A DNA stretch of 64,000 nt, from NCBI RefSeq assembly GCF_027580225.2, contig NW_027395284.1:3932186-3996185 (forward strand). The letters run 5' to 3'. The notes under the pieces were generated by a model. That model worked only from the letters and a program-made list of their open reading frames with translations, was not told the DNA's origin and made no database searches. Shown in pieces: positions 34,489-49,007 of the stretch. Each line of letters starts with the position of its first letter. Position 1 is the stretch's first letter. This stretch comes from Misgurnus anguillicaudatus (taxonomy: Eukaryota; Chordata; Actinopteri; Cypriniformes; Cobitidae). Position numbers and translations under genes: made by a program.

Positions 34489-37400
34489 AGAATGCTCCTG
34501 AGAGCTTTTTAAGCAGAGTTGTGCACTTTTGCATGAAAAGTCACATTTCAGCCTGAAACGTTGATTTTTCACTCCAAACTGCTTTTCTGAGCTGGAAATC
34601 ACTTTAAACGGCTTAGAATGCTCCTGTAAGCATTTTAAGCAGAGTTGGGCACTTTTGCATGAAAAGTCACATTTCAGCCTGAAACGTTGATTTTTCACTC
34701 TAAACTGCTTTTCTGAGCTGGAAATCACTTTAAACGGCTTGTTTCATCGTTAGAATGCTCCTGTAAGCATTTTAAGCAAAGTTGTGCACTTTTGCATGAA
34801 AAGTCACATTTCGGCCTGAAACGTTGATTTTTCACTCCAAACTGCTTTTCTGAGCTGGAAATCACTTTAAACGGCTTAGAATGCTCCTGTAAGCATTTTA
34901 AGCAGAGTTGGGCACTTTTGCATGAAAAGTCACATTTCAGCCTGAAACGTTGATTTTTCACTCTAAACTGCTTTTCTGAGCTGGAAATCACTTTAAACGG
35001 CTTAGAATGCTCCTGTAAGCATTTTAAGCAGAGTTGTGCACTTTTGCATGAAAAGTGACATTTCAGCCTAAAACGTTGATTTTTCTCTCTAAACTGCTTT
35101 TCTGAGCTGGAAATCACTTTAAACGGCTTGTTTCATCGTTAGAATGCTCCTGAGAGCTTTTTAAGCAGAGTTGTGCACTTTTGCATGAAAAGTGACATTT
35201 CAGCCTGAAACGTTGATTTTTCTCTCTAAACTGCTTTTCTGAGCTGGAAATCACTTTAAACGGCTTGTTTCATCGTTAGAATGCTCCTGTGAGCTTTTTA
35301 AGCAGAGTTGTGCACTTTTGCATGAAAAGTGACATTTCAGCCTGAAACGTTGATTTTTCACTCCAAACTGCTTTTCTGAGCTGGAAATCACTTTAAACGG
35401 CTTAGAATGCTCCTGTAAGCATTTTAAGCAGAGTTGGGCACTTTTGCATGAAAAGTCACATTTCAGCCTGAAACGTTGATTTTTCACTCTAAACTGCTTT
35501 TCTGAGCTGGAAATCACTTTAAACGGCTTAGAATGCTCCTGTAAGCATTTTAAGCAGAGTTGTGCACTTTTGCATGAAAAGTGACATTTCAGCCTAAAAC
35601 GTTGATTTTTCTCTCTAAACTGCTTTTCTGAGCTGGAAATCACTTTAAACGGCTTGTTTCATCGTTAGAATGCTCCTGAGAGCTTTTTAAGCAGAGTTGT
35701 GCACTTTTGCATGAAAAGTCACATTTCAGCCTGAAACGTTGATTTTTCACTCCAAACTGCTTTTCTGAGCTGGAAATCACTTTAAACGGCTTAGAATGCT
35801 CCTGTAAGCATTTTAAGCAGAGTTGGGCACTTTTGCATGAAAAGTCACATTTCAGCCTGAAACGTTGATTTTTCACTCTAAACTGCTTTTCTGAGCTGGA
35901 AATCACTTTAAACGGCTTGTTTCATCGTTAGAATGCTCCTGTAAGCATTTTAAGCAAAGTTGTGCACTTTTGCATGAAAAGTCACATTTCGGCCTGAAAC
36001 GTTGATTTTTCACTCCAAACTGCTTTTCTGAGCTGGAAATCACTTTAAACGGCTTAGAATGCTCCTGTAAGCATTTTAAGCAGAGTTGGGCACTTTTGCA
36101 TGAAAAGTCACATTTCAGCCTGAAACGTTGATTTTTCACTCTAAACTGCTTTTCTGAGCTGGAAATCACTTTAAACGGCTTAGAATGCTCCTGTAAGCAT
36201 TTTAAGCAGAGTTGTGCACTTTTGCATGAAAAGTGACATTTCAGCCTAAAACGTTGATTTTTCTCTCTAAACTGCTTTTCTGAGCTGGAAATCACTTTAA
36301 ACGGCTTGTTTTCATCGTTAGAATGCTCCTGAGAGCTTTTTAAGCAGAGTTGTGCACTTTTGCATGAAAAGTGACATTTCAGCCTGAAACGTTGATTTTT
36401 CTCTCTAAACTGCTTTTCTGAGCTGGAAATCACTTTAAAACGGCTTGTTTCATCGTTAGAATGCTCCTGTGAGCTTTTTAAGCAGAGTTGTGCACTTTTG
36501 CATGAAAAGTGACATTTCAGCCTGAAACGTTGATTTTTCACTCCAAACTGCTTTTCTGAGCTGGAAATCACTTTAAACGGCTTAGAATGCTCCTGTAAGC
36601 ATTTTAAGCAGAGTTGGGCACTTTTGCATGAAAAGTCACATTTCAGCCTGAAACGTTGATTTTTGACTCTAAACTGCTTTTCTGAGCTGGAAATCACTTT
36701 AAACGGCTTAGAATGCTCCTGTAAGCATTTTAAGCAGAGTTGTGCACTTTTGCATGAAAAGTCACATTTCAGCATGAAACGTTGATTTTTCACTCCAAAC
36801 TGCTTTTCTGAGCTGGAAATCACTTTAAACGGCTTAGAATGCTCCTGTAAGCATTTTAAGCAGAGTTGGGCACTTTTGCATGAAAAGTCACATTTCAGCC
36901 TGAAACGTTGATTTTTCACTCTAAACTGCTTTTCTGAGCTGGAAATCACTTTAAACGGCTTAGAATGCTCCTGTAAGCATTTTAAGCAGAGTTGTGCACT
37001 TTTGCATGAAAAGTGACATTTCAGCCTGAAATGTTGATTTTTCACTCCAAACTGCTTTTCTGAGCTGGAAATCACTTTAAACGGCTTGTTTCATCGTTAG
37101 AATGCTCCTGTGAGCTTTTTAAGCAGAGTTGTGCACTTTTGCATGAAAAGTGACATTTCAGCCTGAAACGTTGATTTTTCACTCCAAACTGCTTTTCTGA
37201 GCTGGAAATCACTTTAAACGGCTTAGAATGCTCCTGTAAGCATTTTAAGCAGAGTTGTGCACTTTTGCATGAAAAGTCACATTTCAGCATGAAACGTTGA
37301 TTTTTCACTCCAAACTGCTTTTCTGAGCTGGAAATCACTTTAAACGGCTTAGAATGCTCCTGTAAGCATTTTAAGCAGAGTTGGGCACTTTTGCATGAAA

Positions 37401-40400
37401 AGTCACATTTCAGCCTGAAACGTTGATTTTTCACTCTAAACTGCTTTTCTGAGCTGGAAATCACTTTAAACGGCTTAGAATGCTCCTGTAAGCATTTTAA
37501 GCAGAGTTGTGCACTTTTGCATGAAAAGTGACATTTCAGCCTAAAACGTTGATTTTTCTCTCTAAACTGCTTTTCTGAGCTGGAAATCACTTTAAACGGC
37601 TTGTTTCATCGTTAGAATGCTCCTGAGAGCTTTTTAAGCAGAGTTGTGCACTTTTGCATGAAAAGTGACATTTCAGCCTGAAATGTTGATTTTTCACTCC
37701 AAACTGCTTTTCTGAGCTGGAAATCACTTTAAACGGCTTGTTTCATCGTTAGAATGCTCCTGTGAGCTTTTTAAGCAGAGTTGTGCACTTTTGCATGAAA
37801 AGTGACATTTCAGCCTGAAACGTTGATTTTTCACTCCAAACTGCTTTTCTGAGCTGGAAATCACTTTAAACGGCTTAGAATGCTCCTGTAAGCATTTTAA
37901 GCAGAGTTGTGCACTTTTGCATGAAAAGTCACATTTCAGCCTGAAACGTTGATTTTTCACTCCAAACTGCTTTTCTGAGCTGGAAATCACTTTAAACGGC
38001 TTAGAATGCTCCTGTAAGCATTTTAAGCAGAGTTGGGCACTTTTGCATGAAAAGTCACATTTCAGCCTGAAACGTTGATTTTTCACTCTAAACTGCTTTT
38101 CTGAGCTGGAAATCACTTTAAACGGCTTGTTTCATCGTTAGAATGCTCCTGTAAGCATTTTAAGCAAAGTTGTGCACTTTTGCATGAAAAGTCACATTTC
38201 GGCCTGAAACGTTGATTTTTCACTCCAAACTTAGCTTTTCTGAGCTGGAAATCACTTTAAACGGCTTAGAATGCTCCTGTAAGCATTTTAAGCAGAGTTG
38301 GGCACTTTTGCATGAAAAGTCACATTTCAGCCTGAAACGTTGATTTTTCACTCTAAACTGCTTTTCTGAGCTGGAAATCACTTTAAACGGCTTAGAATGC
38401 TCCTGTAAGCATTTTAAGCAAAGTTGGGCACTTTTGCATGAAAAGTCACATTTCAGCCTGAAACGTTGATTTTTCACTCTAAACTGCTTTTCTGAGCTGG
38501 AAATCACTTTAAACGGCTTAGAATGCTCCTGTAAGCATTTTAAGCAGAGTTGGGCACTTTTGCATGAAAAGTCACATTTCAGCCTGAAACGTTGATTTTT
38601 CACTCTAAACTGCTTTTCTGAGCTGGAAATCACTTTAAACGGCTTGTTTCATCGTTAGAATGCTCCTGTAAGCATTTTAAGCAGAGTTGTGCACTTTTGC
38701 AAGAAAAGTCACATTTCAGCCTGAAACGTTGATTTTTCACTCCAAACTGCTTTTCTGAGCTGGAAATCACTTTAAACGGCTTAGAATGCTCCTGTAAGCA
38801 TTTTAAGCAGAGTTGGGCACTTTTGCATGAAAAGTCACATTTCAGCCTGAAACGTTGATTTTTCCACTCTAAACTGCTTTTCTGAGCTGGAAATCACTTT
38901 AAACGGCTTAGAATGCTCCTGTAAGCATTTTAAGCAGAGTTGGGCACTTTTGCATGAAAAGTCACATTTCAGCCTGAAACGTTGATTTTTGACTCTAAAC
39001 TGCTTTTCTGAGCTGGAAATCACTTTAAACGGCTTAGAATGCTCCTGTAAGCATTTTAAGCAGAGTTGTGCAATTTTGCATGAAAAGTCACATTTCAGCA
39101 TGAAACGTTGATTTTTCACTCCAAACTGCTTTTCTGAGCTGGAAATCACTTTAAACGGCTTAGAATGCTCCTGTAAGCATTTTAAGCAGAGTTGGGCACT
39201 TTTGCATGAAAAGTCACATTTCAGCCTGAAACGTTGATTTTTCACTCTAAACTGCTTTTCTGAGCTGGAAATCACTTTAAACGGCTTAGAATGCTCCTGT
39301 AAGCATTTTAAGCAGAGTTGTGCACTTTTGCATGAAAAGTGACATTTCAGCCTAAAACGTTGATTTTTCTCTCTAAACTGCTTTTCTGAGCTGGAAATCA
39401 CTTTAAACGGCTTGTTTCATCGTTAGAATGCTCCTGAGAGCTTTTTAAGCAGAGTTGTGCACTTTTGCATGAAAAGTGACATTTCAGCCTGAAACGTTGA
39501 TTTTTCTCTCTAAACTGCTTTTCTGAGCTGGAAATCACTTTAAACGGCTTGTTTCATCGTTAGAATGCTCCTGTGAGCTTTTTAAGCAGAGTTGTGCACT
39601 TTTGCATGAAAAGTGACATTTCAGCCTGAAACGTTGATTTTTCACTCCAAACTGCTTTTCTGAGCTGGAAATCACTTTAAACGGCTTAGAATGCTCCTGT
39701 AAGCATTTTAAGCAGAGTTGGGCACTTTTTGCATGAAAAAGTCACATTTCAGCCTGAAACGTTGATTTTTCACTCTAAACTGCTTTTCTGAGCTGGAAAT
39801 CACTTTAAACGGCTTAGAATGCTCCTGTAAGCATTTTAAGCAGAGTTGTGCACTTTTGCATGAAAAGTGACATTTCAGCCTAAAACGTTGATTTTTCTCT
39901 CTAAACTGCTTTTCTGAGCTGGAAATCACTTTAAACGGCTTAGAATGCTCCTGTAAGCATTTAAGCAGAGTTTGTGCACTTTTGCATGAAAAGTCACATT
40001 TCAGCCTGAAACGTTGATTTTTCACTCCAAACTGCTTTTCTGAGCTGGAAATCACTTTAAACGGCTTAGAATGCTCCTGTAAGCATTTTAAGCAGAGTTG
40101 GGGCACTTTTGCATGAAAAGTCACATTTCAGCCTGAAACGTTGATTTTTTCACTCTAAACTGCTTTTCTGAGCTGGAAATCACTTTAAACGGCTTGTTTC
40201 ATCGTTAGAATGCTCCTGTAAGCATTTTAAGCAAAGTTGTGCACTTTTGCATGAAAAGTCACATTTCGGCCTGAAACGTTGATTTTTCACTCCAAACTGC
40301 TTTTCTGAGCTGGAAATCACTTTAAACGGCTTAGAATGCTCCTGTAAGCATTTTAAGCAGAGTTGGGCACTTTTGCATGAAAAGTCACATTTCAGCCTGA

Positions 40401-42494
40401 AACGTTGATTTTTCACTCTAAACTGCTTTTCTGAGCTGGAAATCACTTTAAACGGCTTAGAATGCTCCTGTAAGCATTTTAAGCAAAGTTGGGCACTTTT
40501 GCATGAAAAGTCACATTTCAGCCTGAAACGTTGATTTTTCACTCTAAACTGCTTTTCTGAGCTGGAAATCACTTTAAACGGCTTAGAATGCTCCTGTAAG
40601 CATTTTAAGCAGAGTTGGGCACTTTTGCATGAAAAGTCACATTTCAGCCTGAAACGTTGATTTTTCACTCTAAACTGCTTTTCTGAGCTGGAAATCACTT
40701 TAAACGGCTTGTTTCATCGTTAGAATGCTCCTGTAAGCATTTTAAGCAGAGTTGTGCACTTTTGCAAGAAAAGTCACATTTCAGCCTGAAACGTTGATTT
40801 TTCACTCCAAACTGCTTTTCTGAGCTGGAAATCACTTTAAACGGCTTAGAATGCTCCTGTAAGCATTTTAAGCAGAGTTGGGCACTTTTGCATGAAAAGT
40901 CACATTTCAGCCTGAAACGTTGATTTTTCACTCTAAACTGCTTTTCTGAGCTGGAAATCACTTTAAACGGCTTAGAATGCTCCTGTAAGCATTTTAAGCA
41001 GAGTTGGGCACTTTTGCATGAAAAGTCACATTTCAGCCTGAAACGTTGATTTTTGACTCTAAACTGCTTTTCTGAGCTGGAAATCACTTTAAACGGCTTA
41101 GAATGCTCCTGTAAGCATTTTAAGCAGAGTTGTGCACTTTTGCATGAAAAGTCACATTTCAGCATGAAACGTTGATTTTTCACTCCAAACTGCTTTTCTG
41201 AGCTGGAAATCACTTTAAACGGCTTAGAATGCTCCTGTAAGCATTTTAAGCAGAGTTGGGCACTTTTGCATGAAAAGTCACATTTCAGCCTGAAACGTTG
41301 ATTTTTTCACTCTAAACTGCTTTTCTGAGCTGGAAATCACTTTAAACGGCTTAGAATGCTCCTGTAAGCATTTTAAGCAGAGTTGTGCACTTTTGCATGA
41401 AAAGTGACATTTCAGCCTGAAATGTTGATTTTTTCACTCCAAACTGCTTTTCTGAGCTGGAAATCACTTTAAACGGCTTGTTTCATCGTTAGAATGCTCC
41501 TGTGAGCTTTTTAAGCAGAGTTGTGCACTTTTGCATGAAAAGTGACATTTCAGCCTGAAACGTTGATTTTTCACTCCAAACTGCTTTTCTGAGCTGGAAA
41601 TCACTTTAAACGGCTTAGAATGCTCCTGTAAGCATTTTAAGCAGAGTTGTGCACTTTTGCAAGAAAAGTCACATTTCAGCCTGAAACGTTGATTTTTCAC
41701 TCCAAACTGCTTTTCTGAGCTGGAAATCACTTTAAACGGCTTAGAATGCTCCTGTAAGCATTTTAAGCAGAGTTGGGCACTTTTGCATGAAAAGTCACAT
41801 TTCAGCCTGAAACGTTGATTTTTCACTCTAAACTGCTTTTCTGAGCTGGAAATCACTTTAAACGGCTTAGAATGCTCCTGTAAGCATTTTAAGCAGAGTT
41901 GGGCACTTTTGCATGAAAAGTCACATTTCAGCCTGAAACGTTGATTTTTTGACTCTAAACTGCTTTTCTGAGCTGGAAATCACTTTAAACGGCTTAGAAT
42001 GCTCCTGTAAGCATTTTAAGCAGAGTTGGGCACTTTTGCATGAAAAGTCACATTTCAGCCTGAAACGTTGATTTTTGACTCTAAACTGCTTTTCTGAGCT
42101 GGAAATCACTTTAAACGGCTTAGAATGCTCCTGTAAGCATTTTAAGCAGAGTTGTGCACTTTTGCATGAAAAGTCACATTTCAGCATGAAACGTTGATTT
42201 TTCACTCCAAACTGCTTTTCTGAGCTGGAAATCACTTTAAACGGCTTAGAATGCTCCTGTAAGCATTTTAAGCAGAGTTGTGCACTTTTGCATGAAAAGT
42301 GACATTTCAGCCTAAAACGTTGATTTTTCTCTCTAAACTGCTTTTCTGAGCTGGAAATCACTTTAAACGGCTTGTTTCATCGTTAGAATGCTCCTGAGAG
42401 CTTTTTAAGCAGAGTTGTGCACTTTTGCATGAAAAGTGACATTTCAGCCTGAAACGTTGATTTTTCTCTCTAAACTGCTTTTCTGAGCTGGAAA

Positions 42495-43673
42495 TCACTT
42501 TAAACGGCTTGTTTCATCGTTAGAATGCTCCTGTGAGCTTTTTAAGCAGAGTTGTGCACTTTTGCATGAAAAGTGACATTTCAGCCTGAAACGTTGATTT
42601 TTCACTCCAAACTGCTTTTCTGAGCTGGAAATCACTTTAAACGGCTTAGAATGCTCCTGTAAGCATTTTAAGCAGAGTTGGGCACTTTTGCATGAAAAGT
42701 CACATTTCAGCCTGAAACGTTGATTTTTCACTCTAAACTGCTTTTCTGAGCTGGAAATCACTTTAAACGGCTTAGAATGCTCCTGTAAGCATTTTAAGCA
42801 GAGTTGTGCACTTTTGCATGAAAAGTGACATTTCAGCCTAAAACGTTGATTTTTCTCTCTAAACTGCTTTTCTGAGCTGGAAATCACTTTAAACGGCTTG
42901 TTTCATCGTTAGAATGCTCCTGAGAGCTTTTTAAGCAGAGTTGTGCACTTTTGCATGAAAAGTCACATTTCAGCCTGAAACGTTGATTTTTCACTCCAAA
43001 CTGCTTTTCTGAGCTGGAAATCACTTTAAACGGCTTAGAATGCTCCTGTAAGCATTTTAAGCAGAGTTGGGCACTTTTGCATGAAAAGTCACATTTCAGC
43101 CTGAAACGTTGATTTTTCACTCTAAACTGCTTTTCTGAGCTGGAAATCACTTTAAAACGGCTTGTTTCATCGTTAGAATGCTCCTGTAAGCATTTTAAGC
43201 AAAGTTGTGCACTTTTGCATGAAAAGTCACATTTCGGCCTGAAACGTTGATTTTTCACTCCAAACTGCTTTTCTGAGCTGGAAATCACTTTAAACGGCTT
43301 AGAATGCTCCTGTAAGCATTTTAAGCAGAGTTGGGCACTTTTGCATGAAAAGTCACATTTCAGCCTGAAACGTTGATTTTTCACTCTAAACTGCTTTTCT
43401 GAGCTGGAAATCACTTTAAACGGCTTAGAATGCTCCTGTAAGCATTTTAAGCAGAGTTGTGCACTTTTGCATGAAAAGTGACATTTCAGCCTAAAACGTT
43501 GATTTTTCTCTCTAAACTGCTTTTCTGAGCTGGAAATCACTTTAAACGGCTTGTTTCATCGTTAGAATGCTCCTGAGAGCTTTTTAAGCAGAGTTGTGCA
43601 CTTTTGCATGAAAAGTGACATTTCAGCCTGAAACGTTGATTTTTCTCTCTAAACTGCTTTTCTGAGCTGGAAA
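42495..43673. repeat. Higher-order repeat, 9-mer of 1179 bp
   Basis: Same nine-monomer order as the 34073 unit, plus one extra a in tttaaaacgg near 43152. The next gtgag boundary is at 43674. It is followed by a 2061-bp stretch (about 12 S + 4 L) that contains tandem duplications of single S monomers. Confidence 0.88.
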
Positions 43674-44622
43674 TCACTTTAAACGGCTTGTTTCATCGTT
43701 AGAATGCTCCTGTGAGCTTTTTAAGCAGAGTTGTGCACTTTTGCATGAAAAGTGACATTTCAGCCTGAAACGTTGATTTTTCACTCCAAACTGCTTTTCT
43801 GAGCTGGAAATCACTTTAAACGGCTTAGAATGCTCCTGTAAGCATTTTAAGCAGAGTTGGGCACTTTTGCATGAAAAGTCACATTTCAGCCTGAAACGTT
43901 GATTTTTCACTCTAAACTGCTTTTCTGAGCTGGAAATCACTTTAAACGGCTTAGAATGCTCCTGTAAGCATTTTAAGCAGAGTTGTGCACTTTTGCATGA
44001 AAAGTGACATTTCAGCCTAAAACGTTGATTTTTCTCTCTAAACTGCTTTTCTGAGCTGGAAATCACTTTAAACGGCTTGTTTCATCGTTAGAATGCTCCT
44101 GAGAGCTTTTTAAGCAGAGTTGTGCACTTTTGCATGAAAAGTCACATTTCAGCCTGAAACGTTGATTTTTCACTCCAAACTGCTTTTCTGAGCTGGAAAT
44201 CACTTTAAACGGCTTAGAATGCTCCTGTAAGCATTTTAAGCAGAGTTGGGCACTTTTGCATGAAAAGTCACATTTCAGCCTGAAACGTTGATTTTTCACT
44301 CTAAACTGCTTTTCTGAGCTGGAAATCACTTTAAACGGCTTGTTTCATCGTTAGAATGCTCCTGTAAGCATTTTAAGCAAAGTTGTGCACTTTTGCATGA
44401 AAAGTCACATTTCGGCCTGAAACGTTGATTTTTCACTCCAAACTGCTTTTCTGAGCTGGAAATCACTTTAAAACGGCTTAGAATGCTCCTGTAAGCATTT
44501 TAAGCAGAGTTGGGCACTTTTGCATGAAAAGTCACATTTCAGCCTGAAACGTTGATTTTTCACTCTAAACTGCTTTTCTGAGCTGGAAATCACTTTAAAC
44601 GGCTTAGAATGCTCCTGTAAGC

Positions 44623-44878
44623 ATTTTAAGCAGAGTTGTGCACTTTTGCAAGAAAAGTCACATTTCAGCCTGAAACGTTGATTTTTCACTCCAAACTGCT
44701 TTTCTGAGCTGGAAATCACTTTAAACGGCTTAGAATGCTCCTGTAAGCATTTTAAGCAGAGTTGTGCACTTTTGCAAGAAAAGTCACATTTCAGCCTGAA
44801 ACGTTGATTTTTCACTCCAAACTGCTTTTCTGAGCTGGAAATCACTTTAAACGGCTTAGAATGCTCCTGTAAGCATTT
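44623..44878. repeat. Tandem duplication of an S monomer with gcaagaaaag
   Basis: Two consecutive S monomers carry gcaagaaaag (near 44648 and 44774). In most units this variant occurs once. A similar doubling occurs near 55043 and 55163. Confidence 0.75.
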
Positions 44879-45734
44879 TAAGCAGAGTTGGGCACTTTTG
44901 CATGAAAAGTCACATTTCAGCCTGAAACGTTGATTTTTCACTCTAAACTGCTTTTCTGAGCTGGAAATCACTTTAAACGGCTTAGAATGCTCCTGTAAGC
45001 ATTTTAAGCAGAGTTGGGCACTTTTGCATGAAAAGTCACATTTCAGCCTGAAACGTTGATTTTTGACTCTAAACTGCTTTTCTGAGCTGGAAATCACTTT
45101 AAACGGCTTAGAATGCTCCTGTAAGCATTTTAAGCAGAGTTGGGCACTTTTGCATGAAAAGTCACATTTCAGCCTGAAACGTTGATTTTTGACTCTAAAC
45201 TGCTTTTCTGAGCTGGAAATCACTTTAAACGGCTTAGAATGCTCCTGTAAGCATTTTAAGCAGAGTTGTGCACTTTTGCATGAAAAGTCACATTTCAGCA
45301 TGAAACGTTGATTTTTCACTCCAAACTGCTTTTCTGAGCTGGAAATCACTTTAAACGGCTTAGAATGCTCCTGTAAGCATTTTAAGCAGAGTTGGGCACT
45401 TTTGCATGAAAAGTCACATTTCAGCCTGAAACGTTGATTTTTCACTCTAAACTGCTTTTCTGAGCTGGAAATCACTTTAAACGGCTTAGAATGCTCCTGT
45501 AAGCATTTTAAGCAGAGTTGTGCACTTTTGCATGAAAAGTGACATTTCAGCCTAAAACGTTGATTTTTCTCTCTAAACTGCTTTTCTGAGCTGGAAATCA
45601 CTTTAAACGGCTTGTTTCATCGTTAGAATGCTCCTGAGAGCTTTTTAAGCAGAGTTGTGCACTTTTGCATGAAAAGTGACATTTCAGCCTGAAACGTTGA
45701 TTTTTCTCTCTAAACTGCTTTTCTGAGCTGGAAA

Positions 45735-46913
45735 TCACTTTAAACGGCTTGTTTCATCGTTAGAATGCTCCTGTGAGCTTTTTAAGCAGAGTTGTGCACT
45801 TTTGCATGAAAAGTGACATTTCAGCCTGAAACGTTGATTTTTCACTCCAAACTGCTTTTCTGAGCTGGAAATCACTTTAAACGGCTTAGAATGCTCCTGT
45901 AAGCATTTTAAGCAGAGTTGGGCACTTTTGCATGAAAAGTCACATTTCAGCCTGAAACGTTGATTTTTCACTCTAAACTGCTTTTCTGAGCTGGAAATCA
46001 CTTTAAAACGGCTTAGAATGCTCCTGTAAGCATTTTAAGCAGAGTTGTGCACTTTTGCATGAAAAGTGACATTTCAGCCTAAAACGTTGATTTTTCTCTC
46101 TAAACTGCTTTTCTGAGCTGGAAATCACTTTAAACGGCTTGTTTCATCGTTAGAATGCTCCTGAGAGCTTTTTAAGCAGAGTTGTGCACTTTTGCATGAA
46201 AAGTCACATTTCAGCCTGAAACGTTGATTTTTCACTCCAAACTGCTTTTCTGAGCTGGAAATCACTTTAAACGGCTTAGAATGCTCCTGTAAGCATTTTA
46301 AGCAGAGTTGGGCACTTTTGCATGAAAAGTCACATTTCAGCCTGAAACGTTGATTTTTCACTCTAAACTGCTTTTCTGAGCTGGAAATCACTTTAAACGG
46401 CTTGTTTCATCGTTAGAATGCTCCTGTAAGCATTTTAAGCAAAGTTGTGCACTTTTGCATGAAAAGTCACATTTCGGCCTGAAACGTTGATTTTTCACTC
46501 CAAACTGCTTTTCTGAGCTGGAAATCACTTTAAACGGCTTAGAATGCTCCTGTAAGCATTTTAAGCAGAGTTGGGCACTTTTGCATGAAAAGTCACATTT
46601 CAGCCTGAAACGTTGATTTTTCACTCTAAACTGCTTTTCTGAGCTGGAAATCACTTTAAACGGCTTAGAATGCTCCTGTAAGCATTTTAAGCAGAGTTGT
46701 GCACTTTTGCATGAAAAGTGACATTTCAGCCTAAAACGTTGATTTTTCTCTCTAAACTGCTTTTCTGAGCTGGAAATCACTTTAAACGGCTTGTTTCATC
46801 GTTAGAATGCTCCTGAGAGCTTTTTAAGCAGAGTTGTGCACTTTTGCATGAAAAGTGACATTTCAGCCTGAAACGTTGATTTTTCTCTCTAAACTGCTTT
46901 TCTGAGCTGGAAA
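45735..46913. repeat. Higher-order repeat, 9-mer of 1179 bp
   Basis: Same nine-monomer order as the 34073 unit, with one extra a in tttaaaacgg near 46005. It is followed by a variant stretch to 47829 that contains a duplicated gagag-class L monomer. Confidence 0.88.
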
Positions 46914-47582
46914 TCACTTTAAACGGCTTGTTTCATCGTTAGAATGCTCCTGTGAGCTTTTTAAGCAGAGTTGTGCACTTTTGCATGAAAAGTGACATTT
47001 CAGCCTGAAACGTTGATTTTTCACTCCAAACTGCTTTTCTGAGCTGGAAATCACTTTAAACGGCTTAGAATGCTCCTGTAAGCATTTTAAGCAGAGTTGG
47101 GCACTTTTGCATGAAAAGTCACATTTCAGCCTGAAACGTTGATTTTTGACTCTAAACTGCTTTTCTGAGCTGGAAATCACTTTAAACGGCTTAGAATGCT
47201 CCTGTAAGCATTTTAAGCAGAGTTGTGCACTTTTGCATGAAAAGTCACATTTCAGCATGAAACGTTGATTTTTCACTCCAAACTGCTTTTCTGAGCTGGA
47301 AATCACTTTAAACGGCTTAGAATGCTCCTGTAAGCATTTTAAGCAGAGTTGGGCACTTTTGCATGAAAAGTCACATTTCAGCCTGAAACGTTGATTTTTC
47401 ACTCTAAACTGCTTTTCTGAGCTGGAAATCACTTTAAAACGGCTTAGAATGCTCCTGTAAGCATTTTAAGCAGAGTTGTGCACTTTTGCATGAAAAGTGA
47501 CATTTCAGCCTAAAACGTTGATTTTTCTCTCTAAACTGCTTTTCTGAGCTGGAAATCACTTTAAACGGCTTGTTTCATCGTT

Positions 47583-47856
47583 AGAATGCTCCTGAGAGCT
47601 TTTTAAGCAGAGTTGTGCACTTTTGCATGAAAAGTGACATTTCAGCCTGAAACGTTGATTTTTCTCTCTAAACTGCTTTTCTGAGCTGGAAATCACTTTA
47701 AACGGCTTGTTTCATCGTTAGAATGCTCCTGAGAGCTTTTTAAGCAGAGTTGTGCACTTTTGCATGAAAAGTGACATTTCAGCCTGAAACGTTGATTTTT
47801 CTCTCTAAACTGCTTTTCTGAGCTGGAAATCACTTTAAACGGCTTGTTTCATCGTT
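47583..47856. repeat. Tandem duplication of one L monomer (gagag class)
   Basis: 47583-47719 and 47720-47856 are both 137-bp gagag-class L monomers with the gtgac and tctctct variants. In the standard nine-monomer unit a single copy precedes the gtgag class. This is a one-monomer gain. Confidence 0.88.
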
Positions 47857-49007
47857 AGAATGCTCCTGTGAGCTTTTTAAGCAGAGTTGTGCACTTTTGC
47901 ATGAAAAGTGACATTTCAGCCTGAAACGTTGATTTTTCACTCCAAACTGCTTTTCTGAGCTGGAAATCACTTTAAACGGCTTAGAATGCTCCTGTAAGCA
48001 TTTTAAGCAGAGTTGGGCACTTTTGCATGAAAAGTCACATTTCAGCCTGAAACGTTGATTTTTCACTCTAAACTGCTTTTCTGAGCTGGAAATCACTTTA
48101 AACGGCTTAGAATGCTCCTGTAAGCATTTTAAGCAGAGTTGTGCACTTTTGCATGAAAAGTGACATTTCAGCCTAAAACGTTGATTTTTCTCTCTAAACT
48201 GCTTTTCTGAGCTGGAAATCACTTTAAACGGCTTGTTTCATCGTTAGAATGCTCCTGAGAGCTTTTTAAGCAGAGTTGTGCACTTTTGCATGAAAAGTCA
48301 CATTTCAGCCTGAAACGTTGATTTTTCACTCCAAACTGCTTTTCTGAGCTGGAAATCACTTTAAACGGCTTAGAATGCTCCTGTAAGCATTTTAAGCAGA
48401 GTTGGGCACTTTTGCATGAAAAGTCACATTTCAGCCTGAAACGTTGATTTTTCACTCTAAACTGCTTTTCTGAGCTGGAAATCACTTTAAACGGCTTGTT
48501 TCATCGTTAGAATGCTCCTGTAAGCATTTTAAGCAAAGTTGTGCACTTTTGCATGAAAAGTCACATTTCGGCCTGAAACGTTGATTTTTCACTCCAAACT
48601 GCTTTTCTGAGCTGGAAATCACTTTAAACGGCTTAGAATGCTCCTGTAAGCATTTTAAGCAGAGTTGGGCACTTTTGCATGAAAAGTCACATTTCAGCCT
48701 GAAACGTTGATTTTTCACTCTAAACTGCTTTTCTGAGCTGGAAATCACTTTAAACGGCTTAGAATGCTCCTGTAAGCATTTTAAGCAGAGTTGTGCACTT
48801 TTGCATGAAAAGTGACATTTCAGCCTAAAACGTTGATTTTTCTCTCTAAACTGCTTTTCTGAGCTGGAAATCACTTTAAACGGCTTGTTTCATCGTTAGA
48901 ATGCTCCTGAGAGCTTTTTAAGCAGAGTTGTGCACTTTTGCATGAAAAGTGACATTTCAGCCTGAAACGTTGATTTTTCTCTCTAAACTGCTTTTCTGAG
49001 CTGGAAA
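47830..49007. repeat. Higher-order repeat, 9-mer of 1178 bp
   Basis: Same nine-monomer order and exact length as the 34073 unit. The gtgag class starts again after 49008, with an extra a in tttaaaacgg near 49016. Confidence 0.88.

Larger units (their letters stand above)
34073..36429. repeat. Higher-order repeat, two adjacent 9-mer units (1178 + 1179 bp)
   Basis: Two complete nine-monomer units lie directly next to each other, at 34073-35250 and 35251-36429. The monomer order is gtgag class, S, S/tctctct, gagag class, S, caaag/cggcc class, S, S/tctctct, gagag class. The second unit has one extra t in gttttcatcg near 36302, giving 1179 bp. The first carries a private gtttcgtcg change near 34091. 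This is the clearest tandem pair of the 1178-bp unit in the window. Confidence 0.92.

Noticed and set aside
38228..38236. Unique aaacttagctttt variant (two extra bases)
   Set aside because: It is an isolated change within one monomer, not shared with other copies, and probably a point event or an error.
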